The translations under genes were made by a program, and so were the position numbers. From Amyloporia xantha (Eukaryota > Basidiomycota > Agaricomycetes > Polyporales > Adustoporiaceae), in the NCBI GenBank assembly GCA_036971615.1, contig JAYKKR010000009.1, positions 620,001 through 684,000 on the forward strand: a DNA stretch of 64,000 bases. The letters run 5' to 3'. Shown piece after piece: positions 11,625 to 23,819 of the stretch. Under the pieces are notes generated by a model. That model saw only the letters and a program-made list of their open reading frames with translations, ran no database searches and was not told the DNA's origin. Within the stretch, counting starts at the first letter, position 1. Every line of letters begins with the position of its first letter.

Positions 11625-13248
11625 TTACACCTTCACCTCCTCCGGGTGCTGCAGCATGGTTTCCACCTCGGGTCTGATGCTCGCTAACATGTCCCGCGTC
11701 GTCTTGACTGGCTTCCATCCGATCGCGCGCGAGCGCTCTGCGCGGCATCGCACGTTTGAGCCGAGGTAGTCAGACTGCGTGCACGAGGATCTCAGCATGC
11801 GTCGAGCCCACAGGCCTCCGTCGGCAACGCGGAGGTAAAACAGAAGCACACGCACCCCGCCAAAGTACTTGTCCAGCTCCGCGCGGGAGAACGTCGTCAC
11901 CTGGTCCGTCTTTGCGCGCCCGAGCGCGACCATCGTCTCGCCGATAAATCGGCTGATGTCGTACAGCATGTGCTCGCCGTTCTCACCAATGTAGTACCCC
12001 TCCGCGCCGTGCGCGATGCCGGTCCCCGCCATCACATTGTCGAATACCGCGACGTACAGTTCGGCGACTGGTGCAGAGTATGGCGCATCATGCATCACAC
12101 GTCCACATTTCACAGTTCATGATTTACGGTTCACAATTTATGATTTACAATTTAGCGCACGCGCGGGCAGAAAGGTGGAGCGGACACGAACCTTCGTCAA
12201 TGTTCACGTTCGGCCACATGTTCTTGCCCTCGCCGACCATGCCCGCCTGGCCACGTTCGAGACTCGCCTTGATGAGCATCGGGATCTGCTGTGAGTGCCG
12301 GTTCACGATGCCCGCAGTGACGAGCGGACCGGATGCGAGGCCCCAGATCGTCGATGGCAGGACGAAGTACGATTGGATGAGGCCTGTGGGTATGCCGGCG
12401 GCGTGAGTACTCTGCATGGTCGTTCGAGCTAACAGGTGGGGGGCGTACCTTTGCTATCCGCGTCAATGACGGCAAGGTCGATGGCGCGGTGCAGCTGGTT
12501 CGACGAGAGCGCGTTGATCTGGTCCGGGTCCGAGTCGTAGTAGACTGTCGAGGTTGGGTGCATGCCCGCCGCGGTGTCGCTGAACACACCTGGGTCAACC
12601 GATTCAGCGTCTCTTCTCTGTGAGGAGAAACGGGGCGTGCAGACCAGTTCCGGACTGCGGGTATGAGGGGAAGAGGGGAAGAGGGCGGTCAGCATCGACA
12701 CATGTGTGTCTCTGGTGCGATCGTAGGTGAGTATGCTCACCGTGTGGATCAAGACGGGAACTTCTCCTGAGTCTGCGTGCCTCTTAGCCATGCCACGGAT
12801 GATAGCCTGCGCGGCGGAGAGATTGTCTGCGTCTGCCTGAACACGCGAGTGAGCGACCAGCCATTAACATTATAGTCCGTCCACTCGGACAGGGACTGCT
12901 CACACAAGCGATGACGACCTGCGCGTCGCGCGCCTGGGCCTCGAGCAAGTCTGTGTCCTCGAGGGTGCCGAGGACGGTACGAAGCCCGAGCGACTGCAGT
13001 TTCGAAGCCTTGTCCTGCGCGCGGACGAGCGCAGTGATGTCAAAATAGGGACGGTTGAGGTGCTGGAGGAAGCGCGTGAGGACGGAGCCCCCGATGTATC
13101 CTGGCAGGAGGGCATATCATACGTTAGTAGGCTGCAGACGAGACGAAAGGGCTCAGGCGGGCGGGCGTGCAAGGATGGGTGATGGGTAAATAAGGCAGAG
13201 GACTGTACCTGTAGCACCGACAAAGAAGATAGAAAGTTTGCTTGACAT
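11625..13248 (-). CDS. NmrA/epimerase-like NAD(P)-binding Rossmann protein
   Basis: Atypical extended SDR, reaction unknown. Exons (minus): 13248-13209, 13100-12904, 12836-12741, 12654-12645, 12589-12449, 12383-12192, 12067-11856 and 11774-11625, giving 345 residues. The dinucleotide motif GATGYIGG is at 11-18, split by the first intron. Later landmarks are VLIHTSGTGV, SYFVLPSTIWG and AELYVAVFD, as in uncharacterised fungal epimerase-like proteins. The fourth exon is only 10 nt and supplies most of SGTG. Without it the frame fails. The classical catalytic YxxxK is not evident, as in NmrA-type members, which can bind NAD(P) without catalysis. The intron at 12068-12191 contains short AT-rich direct repeats of GATTTAC type. 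Confidence 0.82.
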
Positions 13249-16200
13249 GATGTATGTAGTCTGGTGGGAGTTATCAAGTGTTCGTTATAGGTAATCGTCA
13301 GGGTGTGTTGAGAGCCAGCACGACGTTGTGTGCCCCGCAAGGCTTTCGGGACGATGACATATATAGCCAGGGCGGAAACATATTGCTCGCAGTGACGTCA
13401 ATCCCTAGATCATCATTCAGCCGATATCCACCTCTCCTCAGCCGTCCAAGGTCACGATCGAGGAGATATAATTAGGGCCTAAGTCCACCCTCGATGTCCA
13501 TAACATGGCTACACTGATATGGTGGGCCGCACAAACAACGAAATAAAGCATGGTGGTGGTCGATGCTGACTGAAGCTACATAACATGTAAAGGGGATGGG
13601 GCGCGCACACCGTATTCTTACGTCTGTTCGTTCGGTAGCTTGTAAAATGCGTTTGAGGCTTCAAGCTGTCCAATAGAACCCTAGTGGATAATACGGGAAT
13701 AGAACGGCACGATCAGTCCCCGCCTGAGGACACTGAGCGTATGGCAGAAAAGAAAATAACAGACGAATTAGGAAGGACAGTTACCATATGCGGACATGGT
13801 TCCAGAGGCCGAGCCGCCGCCATAGATAATATGGGCTTTAGTCCAACATCGGGCCACGAACGATGGCCGATGCAGTTGTACGGAAGTAGCAAGCCAGAGC
13901 AAGCCTGAGCGAATCATGATGCATGAGAGTTTATGGCCATGGTGTTGCTTTGTGCGCTAGGGAGGAGGTTACAATATACCAGACGAACTGTGTTAACCGG
14001 TTACCGAATATCGTCCCTGAGCGCCTAGCTATAGACGTTTTCCAACTTTGCAGCACATGCAGAGGGTTGATCGGAACATAGCGCAGTGCACACATCCCAG
14101 CTCCTGTGTGAATTGTGCGGTGCCAGTACCACGGGCACGGAGGGCCTGGGTTCGGCAGTCGTGCAACAGGATAGTGGCGAGTGCGATGTGCGAAAGGAGA
14201 CGGAGAGTGCTTTCCAGTCAGCGTGCGTTTGACATGCGGTACGGCGTAGCGTATTCGTCGCCAATGGAGGAGGCTATCTTCAAGCCACTGGAAGACGGAT
14301 TGGACAAATGGATATCCACCAGATACAGACCATGGAAATTGTCTCTAGCGGCACGAGGCCGTTTTCGTGGACGAGATAACAGGGATCCGGAAATACAGAC
14401 GACGTGGGCCCGATCCGGCAGCCGCGAAGACGAAACATGAAGGATCTGGCGAGCATCGTACGTGCCAATTCATAGTCAAGACCTGAGATCATGAGTCGTC
14501 CGCTGTCGTCAGTCCTCCCAAACAAGTTCTCGTCGAGCGAAGCTGTCTGGAGCGACGACGTTGGGACCGAGTTGTGGTGCAGCGTGTCAAGATCAAATGC
14601 TTGACCACGGTATTCGCTGTTCGCCCCGGGGCGGACGTATGAGGCAGAGTTGCCATTTGCAATTCATCGTGGCTCTCTGTTCGGGGCCACGTGTGTGCCT
14701 TCTCCGGGGAGATGGAATCGCGGATACAGATCCATCTCGATAGACGACGGAATATTAATGCGAGGCACCACGGGCGCTGAGCACTGAGTCTTGAGACTTG
14801 AGACCACAGATTTAACAGCTAAGTCCAGAACGCAGGGCCCCTCCCAGAAAATATGTGCACAGGCGCTGTTTGTCGGAGTTGAATAAACGTCATATTTATC
14901 ATTTTCAAGTAATTCCCTAAATCCAGAATAGGCAAAAAGGGCAGCATATCAGAGGTCAAAATTGCCTTGTGATATAGGAAAATCTTCATTATGTAATACA
15001 ATTTCCAGTCTCCGACAAACACCACCTGTGCACACTTGCTCGGCGAGGGGCCTTCCGTTCTGGACTTAGCTGAAAGATACCGACGGCAAAACTCATCCTC
15101 TGGTGGATCGGGAGCATAGTTCTGCAGCTGTGCCATCCAGGTTCACATTGATTTAGATTCTTCCGCGAAGGAGGATGTCCTTTGATGTCCCTGGCTCCCT
15201 CTGTGTTTGTATGGTATACCGAGGCTGTTCGCTTGGGCGGCGATCGGCAGCCAACGCGAGAAGGGTCCGGGCGGCGCCCCGATTGCGGACTGATGTCGAT
15301 GAGAGCGCAGTAGAATGCGCGTTGGCTGTGGGTTTGGCTTTCGCGCGAAGACGCATGCGTACTGGAGGGGTGCTGAAGCGCTTGCGCTTGTACGTGTTAT
15401 CGACGAAGGCACGGGAAAAACCCATAACTAGTATGCTATCTCACATAATACGTGGGGGCCCTCGACCACTCAGCTGCTTAATTGGTACCATCGGTCAATT
15501 TGAATGTGGAAGCGCTCCTGACTGAGATACAGACCAAGGCGTACATAGGATTTTTTGCTTGTAGCTTTTGTTTCTTTGTAGGCGCGAGGACACTGCAAGC
15601 TGATTCTCCCGAGGACTCTGGGGAGAAATGAGAATCACATGATCGCGTCTTGTGGGCGCTTCCCAGATAACCCTTTATTTGGTTACCTTCAAATGAGCGC
15701 GGTCAATTTACAGGAGTTATTACAAGTACATAGATCACGGCCCTCTTTGTGGCCCATATAGACCATTATTTCTATTTCACCGGGGCCTATTGTTGATGGG
15801 CGGTGTAGTCGCAGGTCCATCTGTCGGAAATGCCGAGGCTGGGACCGGGGAATATGCACACTTTGGGCGGACTGCGTGTCAATGAGCAAATGGACGTCCC
15901 TGGCAACGGACGGTTATTGAATATCGGCCGTGATCGATCGTCGACGCCGCCATTTTGCAGCGGTGCGGGTCGATCTGCGACGATGTCTGGAGAACGCGAT
16001 TCGCATTGTCGTGAAAGAACGCAGAAATGGAATCGCAAAGTGTTGCGCTATCGACGGCTGAAACGGAGCCGAGCCATCCTGCGCTTGTTCATCACACATG
16101 TCAGCGTACCGCGGCGATCAATATGGCTACTTATTCTCAGTCCCCTTGCTATATCCTGCTATATGATCCTCCTCGACCTCCAATCACATCCTGACTCCCC

Positions 16201-16253
16201 TGCCTTGAGCTTAAGTGTCAACAGTCCCAGGTGACGATTCCACCATATCAGCA
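13249..16253. other. Gene-poor interval of about 3 kb
   Basis: No frame here gives a recognisable protein or an exon chain I could close. The longest candidates are 14048-14440 (+), 14819-15136 (-, 105 codons) and 15830-16234 (+). The minus one has a plausible intron but no familiar motif. The part next to 16254 should hold the promoter of the Zn2Cys6 gene, and that next to 13248 the promoter of the Rossmann gene. The interval may contain a non-coding transcript or decayed genes; nothing in the sequence decides this. Confidence 0.4.
14819..15136 (-). CDS. Possible small hypothetical protein (105 codons)
   Basis: An uninterrupted minus-strand frame starting MAQLQNYAPDPPEDEF. The first third is polar and protein-like, the rest is hydrophobic and AT-rich. 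A GT-AG intron after KCAQ is possible and would replace the hydrophobic part. No family recognised. Its only support is length in an otherwise empty interval, so it may well be chance. Confidence 0.2.
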   Translation of the reverse strand: MAQLQNYAPDPPEDEFCRRYLSAKSRTEGPSPSKCAQVVFVGDWKLYYIMKIFLYHKAILTSDMLPFLPILDLGNYLKMINMTFIQLRQTAPVHIFSGRGPAFWT

Positions 16254-19200
16254 ATGTTGAAAGCCGCCCTGACGTGCTCGTATGCAGTGCCCCAGGGCGA
16301 CCTACGCTCTCAATCATATCCACACACGAACGCGACCTTCACAGCACCAGGGTTCACATTGCAACATCAGCCGCCATCGTACGTCGGGGGGAGGCTGCTC
16401 CCGCTGCATCGCTGTCACCGTACGCCCAACAAGGCAGTCTCTCCGTCGGTCCTTTCTCGCCACCTACCGTGCGTACATAAAGTTTGGCCGGCATCTCCCC
16501 AGGAATCCTGTGCCCAGTCGTCCACCCACGAGGCCTTCTGTCACTGGTGAGTCTCCTTCTGTCTTCTCCGAGCGCCAACCTATAAGGAAGCCATATATAC
16601 CATCCGCGGGCGCTCTGCCGCTTATCCTCCGACTCGAGCGATGGACACTAACACTCCTATGGGCCCGTGGGCTCTGTCGCGCACCGCCGCCCACCCCCGC
16701 CGTCCCACCAGCTCCAGCTCGAGAACGAGTACGATATTGACCCCGCCCAGTTCCAGATGTTCCACGCACAGGATGCCCCGGCCGATCAGCGCTACGACGC
16801 GCGCCAAGCGCAGGCTCACGCCCCGGCCCAGCCTACCGACAACTTCGTGCAGTATGCCCAACCCTTCGCCGACGTCCAGCCCCTCGCATACTCGCAGCCC
16901 CCGACGCAGAGCATGCCCCCGCAGTACGGCAGCAGCGGCATGCTCTACCTCGGCGGCGGCAGCCCCAACACCAACACCAACCCGCTCCAGCGCAGCCCCG
17001 CAGAGCCCTTTCACACCCAAAGCCACGTCTACGCCGGCTCCCCGCCCGCACTGCCCGCACCGTTCTACAGCGACGACGCCCACACGCAGGGCTATGCGTA
17101 CGCACCCGCGGAGCTGCCACTCGGCCAGCGGCCGCGCGCCGGGGTCTCGCCGACGTTTGGCGCGCAGCAGGGGTATGCGCCCGTCGCCGGACAGGCGTTC
17201 CCGCCTGCGGGCCCCAGTGGGGCGGCGTACGGCGACCTTGCGTATGCGGCGGCGCGGATGGGGCCGTACCGCGTGCCCGGGGCGGCGAAGCGGATGCGCG
17301 GGATGGAGGATGGCGGGTACGATGCGGAGGACGGCGAGGGCGCGTGGGAAGAGGGCGGGGTGCAGGGGCAGGGAGACGACCATGAGCAGGAGCAGGAGCA
17401 GGAACATGAGCACAAGCCGAAGCCGTGAGTGCTGCGCGCGTCTGTGTGTCTCGTGAAGTTGACGAATAGCGGGCGTGAGCAGGCTGGGCGCGTGTGCGCG
17501 GTGTAAGGGCCTGAAGGTGAGATGCGCTCATTTGTTCATCGCCTGTCGGGACACTGCGCTGACTGATGCCTGTGGTGCAGGTCCGATGTGAGTTCATCGG
17601 GGACACAGACACCTGCAAGCGCTGCAGCAACGGCGGCCACGAGTGTGTCATCCCCGGCCGCAAGAAACGCAAGGCGCCGCCGTGAGTGGGACGCGTTCGC
17701 CAGCCTTGCTTGCCTGAACGGCATTCGCTGACCTTGACCCGCGCCCCTGCAGGAAGCGCGAGGTCCTCCTCAGCCAAATCCGCGACCAGGCGGCGCAGAT
17801 CAGCGACCTCATGAGCAAGCTCGAGGAGGCGAACCGCAGGGCGAGCCGCCGTGCCTCCGGCGCCTCCCAGACGACTCCTCCTGGTGCGCATGCCAACAAA
17901 AAGCGCGAGTCCGCCTCGCTCAGTTCCACCGACCTGGATGGCGGGCCGCTGCCGGCGATCGCAGAGCGGGCGTCGTCGGCAGATGTGGAAGACTGGATCA
18001 CGAAGGCGCGGCAGTCGATCGAGGCGTTCGGCGGATACATCGGGATGGGCGGGCCGGGAGTTACGATGGACATGCTCGGCGACGAGGGCAGCGAGGGCAG
18101 CGGGCAGAGCGAGTGGGAGTACGAGCTCAATGTGGAGGACGTCGATGCGGAGGAGGGCGACGGCGACGGCGGGTTTGGCGAGGCGGGCGGCGAGGCGGAG
18201 GGCGGGTTCATGAACGAGCAGGAGGCGGACAGTCTGTTCGGCGACCAGAGTGTGGATGCCGGGCGTGGGAGGGGCCAGTTCTCGCGCGAGTCGACAGAGG
18301 CGGCGTCGGATTCGATGTCGAAGAGGGCGGGCGGGAGCGGGACGCAGAAGCTTGCGACGCTTCCGAACGAGTCGGTCCCGTTTGGGCTCATGGCGAACCT
18401 TGCGCTCACGAAGTCGCGAAGACGGAGGAGCAGTCCGGGGCGCAGCGATATCAGTGCGGAGGATGCTAGTGAAGTCGGGCTGGCCAATGACGACTACTTT
18501 AGGCCGAGTGCGCTGAGGCTTTCTGCGTGTGTGGTGGGATAACTCTAACGCTGATGCCGTTTCACTTGCAGGTCCTGCGCCGGAGCGGCCTATTGTCGAC
18601 GAACAGCAGCAGCCGGCCATTCTCAGAAACGGCATTATCAAACCCGATGAGGCGGAGAAGCTTTTTGCGATGTGAGTGTGGAGTAGTGACTCTGTTTATT
18701 TTATGCATTTACTCATCATGGCTTTTCAGTTATTATGACTACATGAATCTGTCCCTCTCGCTCTTGGATCCTGTGCTCTACACCGCACAGAAAACATATT
18801 GGCGTTCCCCATTCCTGTTCACCGCCAGTGAGTGCCGCCCATCGACGTCAATTAAAGCGGCATAACTGATTGCGTCTGTTTTGCGCACCTAAGTTTGTGC
18901 GGTTGCTTCTCGATATTATTCCCCAAGACCAGAACTGTACGAGCAAGCGATGAAGTATGCTCGACTAGCTGCCGGGACGGCCCTGATTGGTGGTCAAAAG
19001 AGTGTCGAAGTGGTCCAGGCTTACATCCTGCTCAGCCTCTACCCGGTTCCTGCTCGCCGATGGGAGGACGACCGCAGCTTCATCTATCTCGGCTTGGCTA
19101 TCCGGTATGGCGCAGATTCCCTAGGATCGATGTGACGAAATGACGCTGATTGTACCGACAGCGTTGCTACTGACCTGAAGCTGCATTACGCGAATACTCC

Positions 19201-20764
19201 CAAAGCCGAAAACGAGCTGCATGCGCGGGAGATGCTCAATCGTACGCGTGCTTGGTTGAACTGCTTCAATTTGGATCGTTCTACAGGATCTCAATATGGA
19301 CAGCGTCCGATCATCGACAACCTGGACTATGTCGCCAATCATACTGAATTCTGGTGGCAGAGCTCTCCTTATAACATGGAAGGCTTTGACATACATACCT
19401 GTTGCTACAACGCCGAACTCAAGCTGGTGGCTGATTTCCGGGCGCGTATATACAGCAATCCGAATCATCCCACAGGGTTGAACAAGGTGATTGGGCTGTT
19501 TCCAGGACTGAGATGTGTAACTGACTCATGTTTGTCTTGCTCAGGACATTGACCTGGCTAGCATTGCAAGTGAGACTGATGACCAGCTCGCCCGCTTGTG
19601 GGAGACATGGATCGTCCGGGTCCGTCAGGCGGAAACTGATCAGCAAAGTCACTTCCGCACAGGCCTGCTCAAGCTAGCCTTCAGTTATGCGCGGTTGTCA
19701 GTGCTCTCAGTCGGCTTCCAATATTCCTTTGGGAAAGCAAGCAGTACCGATGAGGTTCCCTTCCTCTGGCGTGTGAGTGACACTGATCTGGAGACATCAC
19801 TGCATTTCTAAGTCCGATGCACAGTGCCTACGAGCTGCGACTGATACTGTCAAAGCTGTCGTCGATGAAATTGGTATCCCTAGTCAGAGTGAGTAGGACA
19901 ATGCTCACTTCTTGTACCTCGCTAATCCCCTAACAGAGATTTATCTTCGCCATGGACCCGAGGCCCAAAGTGTTTTTGTCACCTTTGCATCCGCTTTCCT
20001 AGTCAAAGTACGCTTCAATTCAGCCTCGATACCCTCGAATTAAATGACTTACTGTGTTACCGATTCTGTGTACTAGCTTTTGCAACCAAAATACGCCGCC
20101 TACCTATCCCGCGAGCAGCGTGTGGAGATACGAGAACTGGTTCAGCGGGTTATCGATCTTCTTGGCTCCCCTGAGGTTGCTATTGACGACCGTCACGGCC
20201 CCAAATTGTACGCCCGGTTCCTCGAAGGGTTACTTGCGACACCTATGGCAAGGATAGATCACTCTCCAGCATCAATGAAGCGCAACACCGCCTCACCAAG
20301 ACGCATACTCTCAAAACAATCGTCAGCCATATCGTCGCCAATTCTTGCATCAGGGACAATGTCTGCCCGACAATCGCTGTCTCCTCCTCCTGGGACTTCT
20401 AGTACCAGCTCCAGTCCCAAGCCGATGACGCCGCCGCCAATGCTACAGATGACCACGTCGACAGAGCATAGCCAGATGTCTACTGGCACAACTTCGTACC
20501 TACCTCTTCCAACGGGGTCATCTGATCTGGATACTCCCGGTTTCTTCTCGCCTCCTCTATTCTACGACACTGAACTACTGCAGTCGATGCAGTCACTCAC
20601 GGATTGGCCGGACATGGTCTTACCCGGTATGTTCTGAGAGTCTTATATCTGACTTGTGGCTAATCGGATCTACAGGCTTCAACTGGATGGGATCTATGCA
20701 AACTGATGTCAATCCAAATATGCGATTTGATCAACCAATACTCGGATTCAGCAACTCGGGTTGA
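16254..20764 (+). CDS. Zn2Cys6 fungal transcription factor
   Basis: Nuclear DNA-binding regulator. Modelled exons: 16254-16378, 16438-16472, 16518-16546, 16712-17424, 17483-17516, 17581-17681, 17753-18507, 18572-18671, 18730-18827, 18894-19104, 19162-19486, 19545-19772, 19825-19888, 19937-20007, 20077-20626 and 20676-20764, giving about 1175 residues. After a Gln/Pro/Tyr-rich N terminus and a His-Glu-Gln run comes the binuclear zinc cluster at about 302-336, with the six cysteines in CARCKGLKVRC and TCKRCSNGGHEC. A basic linker (GRKKRKAPPKRE) and a short dimerisation helix follow. The fungal-specific middle homology region lies around EKLFAIYYDYMNLSLSLLDP to WWQSSPYNMEGFD. The zinc cluster resembles PriB-type basidiomycete proteins; that link is from memory. 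The first three exons are the least certain part. No target genes can be inferred. Confidence 0.85.
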
Positions 20765-21502
20765 GCTATCATAGTAATACTCTCACTACATCCTACGTTC
20801 GACTACTCTCAGGCGTAACAGTATCCTCATAAGCTTTCGTTGTTCGCTGTGGCTTTTGTTGCTTATCTTGTATCTCTAGACGATGCTGCATGTATATGAC
20901 AGACCTTTCACAGGAGAACCCCAGACACTGTATAAGAATGAAGAAATACCTTTGCTTTTACTGTCTGAGGAGCCCTTGGTCGGACCACATGCCAAACACA
21001 GAGCGTCTTGTCCAGCTTCGATGAGATGACATATCCAGCAAGCATTGACTCACCCGGCTGACTTGAGTGTGGAATATATCCATAATCCAGATCCGCAGAC
21101 CGTGACAACCCCGAGTCGGACGCGGACAGCCGTGTTCCTAGTGGTTTTCTGTCAATATATAGGCTTGTATTACGGGTTTCAGACGTTCAACAGCACAGAG
21201 GTTTGGGGAGTTACACTGTGACTGACGCGACTGCTCACGCGTGACGCGACGCGCGAGGGAGACGACAGGTCAGGTTAGTTTGCGCAACTTTGAACTTCAA
21301 AATTTCCCAATTTCTGCCCACAATACTTCCTGTGCGGGTGCAGTGTGATCCCTCGGCATAATCAGTATTTTATCTTGAGCAGGAGTGGAGTTCCAACGAT
21401 CAAAGGTTACACAATGAATGTACGTCAAGCGGGCAAGAATGCTGCACAGCACCTCATGATCGCTGATATTTGCATACTGCGCTCACAGAGAAGCCCGTCA
21501 TG
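20765..21502. other. Convergent 3' flanks containing the outer part of the right duplication arm
   Basis: From about 21180 the minus strand resembles 8645-8815, which fixes the outer limit of the inverted duplication. The inner 400 bases next to the transcription-factor gene show nothing recognisable. Confidence 0.45.
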
Positions 21503-22760
21503 TCAGATCATCCCCCTAGCCTTGAATTCTGCAATAATGTCACGCGCACTATCCTTGATTGAGCGGTACTTCACCCCAAACAATCTGTCTGCTTTACTTG
21601 TGTCAAATATAACGTGGTGAGTGGCCATCGAAGGGTCGTACGAGTCATCGCTCGCAGGTGTGCTCACGTCGCATTCTCGTACTGCGTTGACTGATGAAAT
21701 AGGGAATCAGATCGCGTAGACGAGACTGGTCGAAAGGATGACTTACCCCAGTCCTGGAACTTGAAGTTGCCCGCAGACACGATGACCCGCTGGCCGCCCG
21801 CCTCCTCCTTCTGGAGTGCTAACGCGTGCACCTCGCCAAGGTCACGCACATCAATCCAGCTGAAGCTGTCAGATCACCCAATCAGTGATGTACACTGTGA
21901 ACGACCAAGGACAGCCTACCCAGCTGATGACAACTCCTTCGGATCACTGGACCATTTGAACATGGTGTTGTACCACACCAACATGCTTTCGCTCACGGCG
22001 TCCGCCGCGCCGGTCTCGTAGGTCGCGGGACCGAACACGTATGGCGGGTTCAGCGCGACGAGATCCCAGCTTATCTTGTCCTTGTTCTTCTCGACGAACT
22101 CCCAAGCAGCGCGTTCTGCCAGGACCTTGCTGGCGCGGTATTTGTCTATTTGCGATGCAGCGCGGCCCTTCTCTGTGATCTCTGCGACGGAGAGGTCGTT
22201 CCAATCCTCCTCCGTGAACACGTGCGCCACGGGCTGGGCCCGTGTAATGGTGGCGCACGAGGAGGTGAAGACAACGCGCTTGACAGAAGTGCCATGAGCA
22301 AGAGCGGCCTCCAGGACGCGTTTCGTGCCGTTCACAGCGGGGACGGTGATCTCGTCAGGGTGGTCCGCATTGAGATGGCAAGGTGAGGCGGTGTGCTCAA
22401 TAGCATCGACACCCTTGACTGCCTCATCGAATGCCCCTTCCTGCCATGGTGCTCAGTTCGATGCATGGTAGAAAGGCATAAGGCAGTGAAGCTACCTTGG
22501 TGATATCCGGGATGATAACCAGCTCGAGCTTGCCTTCATACTTCGCGAACAACTTCCGGACCTCCGCAGCCTTGCTCTCAGAGCGCACCGTCCCTCGGAC
22601 GGTGTATCCTTTCTCGATGAGGGTCCGCACGACTCTTCTCGCAATATAACCGTTCGCGCCGGTGACGAGTATCTTGCCTGAAGCTACTGTGGGCATAGCG
22701 ATGTATGTTCTCGTGTCGTTGCAAAATGAATCTAAACAAGAGCACGAGTGTGATGGTGAG
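21180..22760 (-). repeat. Right arm of the large inverted duplication
   Basis: The minus strand here matches the plus strand of about 7060-8815 through gene, introns and flanks. It contains the intact SDR gene and so is the better-preserved arm. The arms are about 12.4 kb apart and enclose the aspartic protease, the NmrA-like gene and the Zn2Cys6 regulator. Confidence 0.8.
21503..22696 (-). CDS. Extended SDR, NAD-dependent epimerase/dihydroflavonol-reductase type
   Basis: Likely NADPH-dependent carbonyl reductase related to Gre2 and dihydroflavonol 4-reductase; substrate unknown. Exons (minus) 22696-22496, 22440-21920, 21865-21747 and 21690-21503 give 342 residues in frame. Visible motifs: nucleotide-binding TGANGYIA at 12-19, TVRSESKAAEV after strand 2, FTSSCAT with catalytic Ser127/128, and KYRASKVLAE with Tyr168 and Lys172. 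LNPPYVFGP forms part of the substrate pocket and SWIDVRDLGEVHALAL the late family motif. Reading through the last donor would end the protein early, but splicing gives a normal C terminus ending ARGMI. A decayed inverted copy sits at 7111-8282. Confidence 0.9.
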
Positions 22761-23819
22761 CACAGTATGAGGGTGATTGACTGTAGTCACTGTGGAAAGC
22801 TTGCTAAGGATCGACTACTACTCAGGCCATTTATACCTCAGCGACGGCTGCGGAGGCACATCTAGATTAGAGTAACACAAGCGAGGGGGCCCTCGAATTT
22901 CCGCTGTGTTTGTCAGGCTCGGGGAGATAGTGGAAGGGTGATCACATTGTAAGTACGTAGTGAGACCTGATCATGCGGGGTATCTCCAGTTGTGATTCGC
23001 AACTTGGGCTGCCGTTCATTAGCATCAGTGACGATAGCATTGCGGCAATCATCAGGGACCCGCATTACCGATAATGGTACAAAGCGATGCAAGATCGGCA
23101 AATGCGAAGCACTGAACAGAAGCAGATCTGCAAAGCAATAAGTCATACTAGCTTACAAGGAAACTGAACGAGTGACGCACAATAAGTACACCGTCCGCGA
23201 TTACACATCCAGGTCAAACGTCGAAAGCACTGGTGAGAATGACCGCCTCTTTTCAATGTGGATGGATGAATAATACACAACTCGTAAGACAGAAAGACGT
23301 CAGCCAGTCGAACGGCACATCAGAATAGCTTGAAAGAGAGTAAAGCTGAAGAATAGGGGAGTTCAGAGTAAATGAGGCACAAATTCATATTTACAACAAG
23401 TCTGCCACTCTGAGGTCTATGCAGTCTTGCCTCCGCTTCGCTGATGTAGGCAGGCATCTCTTCTCCGCGCCTTCCCTCATTTTCGTCCTTGCGGCAGCGT
23501 AGTCGAAAATGCCAAAGACACGCTCGAGATGCCGGCGCGCTGAGACATCTTGGCACTGCTCTGGTGTACGTGGTGGTCGCGGGTCTGCCGAGTCCCGCAT
23601 GGATTTCTCCCACCGCTTTACGCGGTACAAGTCGATGAAGGACGAGAGAAGCAGGATCCAAACCTGTAGGATGTGAGTGTCGAAGCCCTGAACGATGGGT
23701 TCACAGCGGTGATACAGTATGCTCAATCATAGTAGCGCATATCGTATTGCATTAAGTTAATGCCTACAACTCTCCCCTCAATGGGACTGAATGAGACTGA
23801 CTGTGAAATTGAATCTTGG
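22697..23819. other. Intergenic region between SDR and F-box genes
   Basis: It contains the SDR promoter with the TATA-like GTATAAATGG (minus strand, near 22830) and a possible small minus-strand ORF at 23391-23726. Otherwise nothing recognised. Confidence 0.4.
23391..23726 (-). CDS. Possible small hypothetical protein
   Basis: The minus frame is open for 111 codons and richer in GC than its surroundings. The first in-frame ATG (MRDSADPRPPRTPEQ, near 23600) leaves about 70 residues. A consensus acceptor (cctacag) just upstream of GTTTGGATCCTG suggests it could be the last exon of a longer gene, but no upstream exon is convincing. The product is basic, with no known motif. Confidence 0.25.
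   Translation of the reverse strand: MSILYHRCEPIVQGFDTHILQVWILLLSSFIDLYRVKRWEKSMRDSADPRPPRTPEQCQDVSARRHLERVFGIFDYAAARTKMREGAEKRCLPTSAKRRQDCIDLRVADLL

Noticed and set aside
16379..16437. Apparent homopolymer indel in the G run of the Zn2Cys6 N terminus
   Set aside because: A consensus donor gtacgt at 16379 and acceptor at 16437 remove the G run as part of an intron and keep frame.
16833..18641. 602-codon minus-strand open frame
   Set aside because: It is antisense to the Zn2Cys6 gene in a GC-rich stretch where stop codons are rare. Its translation is Arg/Pro/Ala-biased with no domain, while the plus strand carries the zinc cluster and consistent introns.
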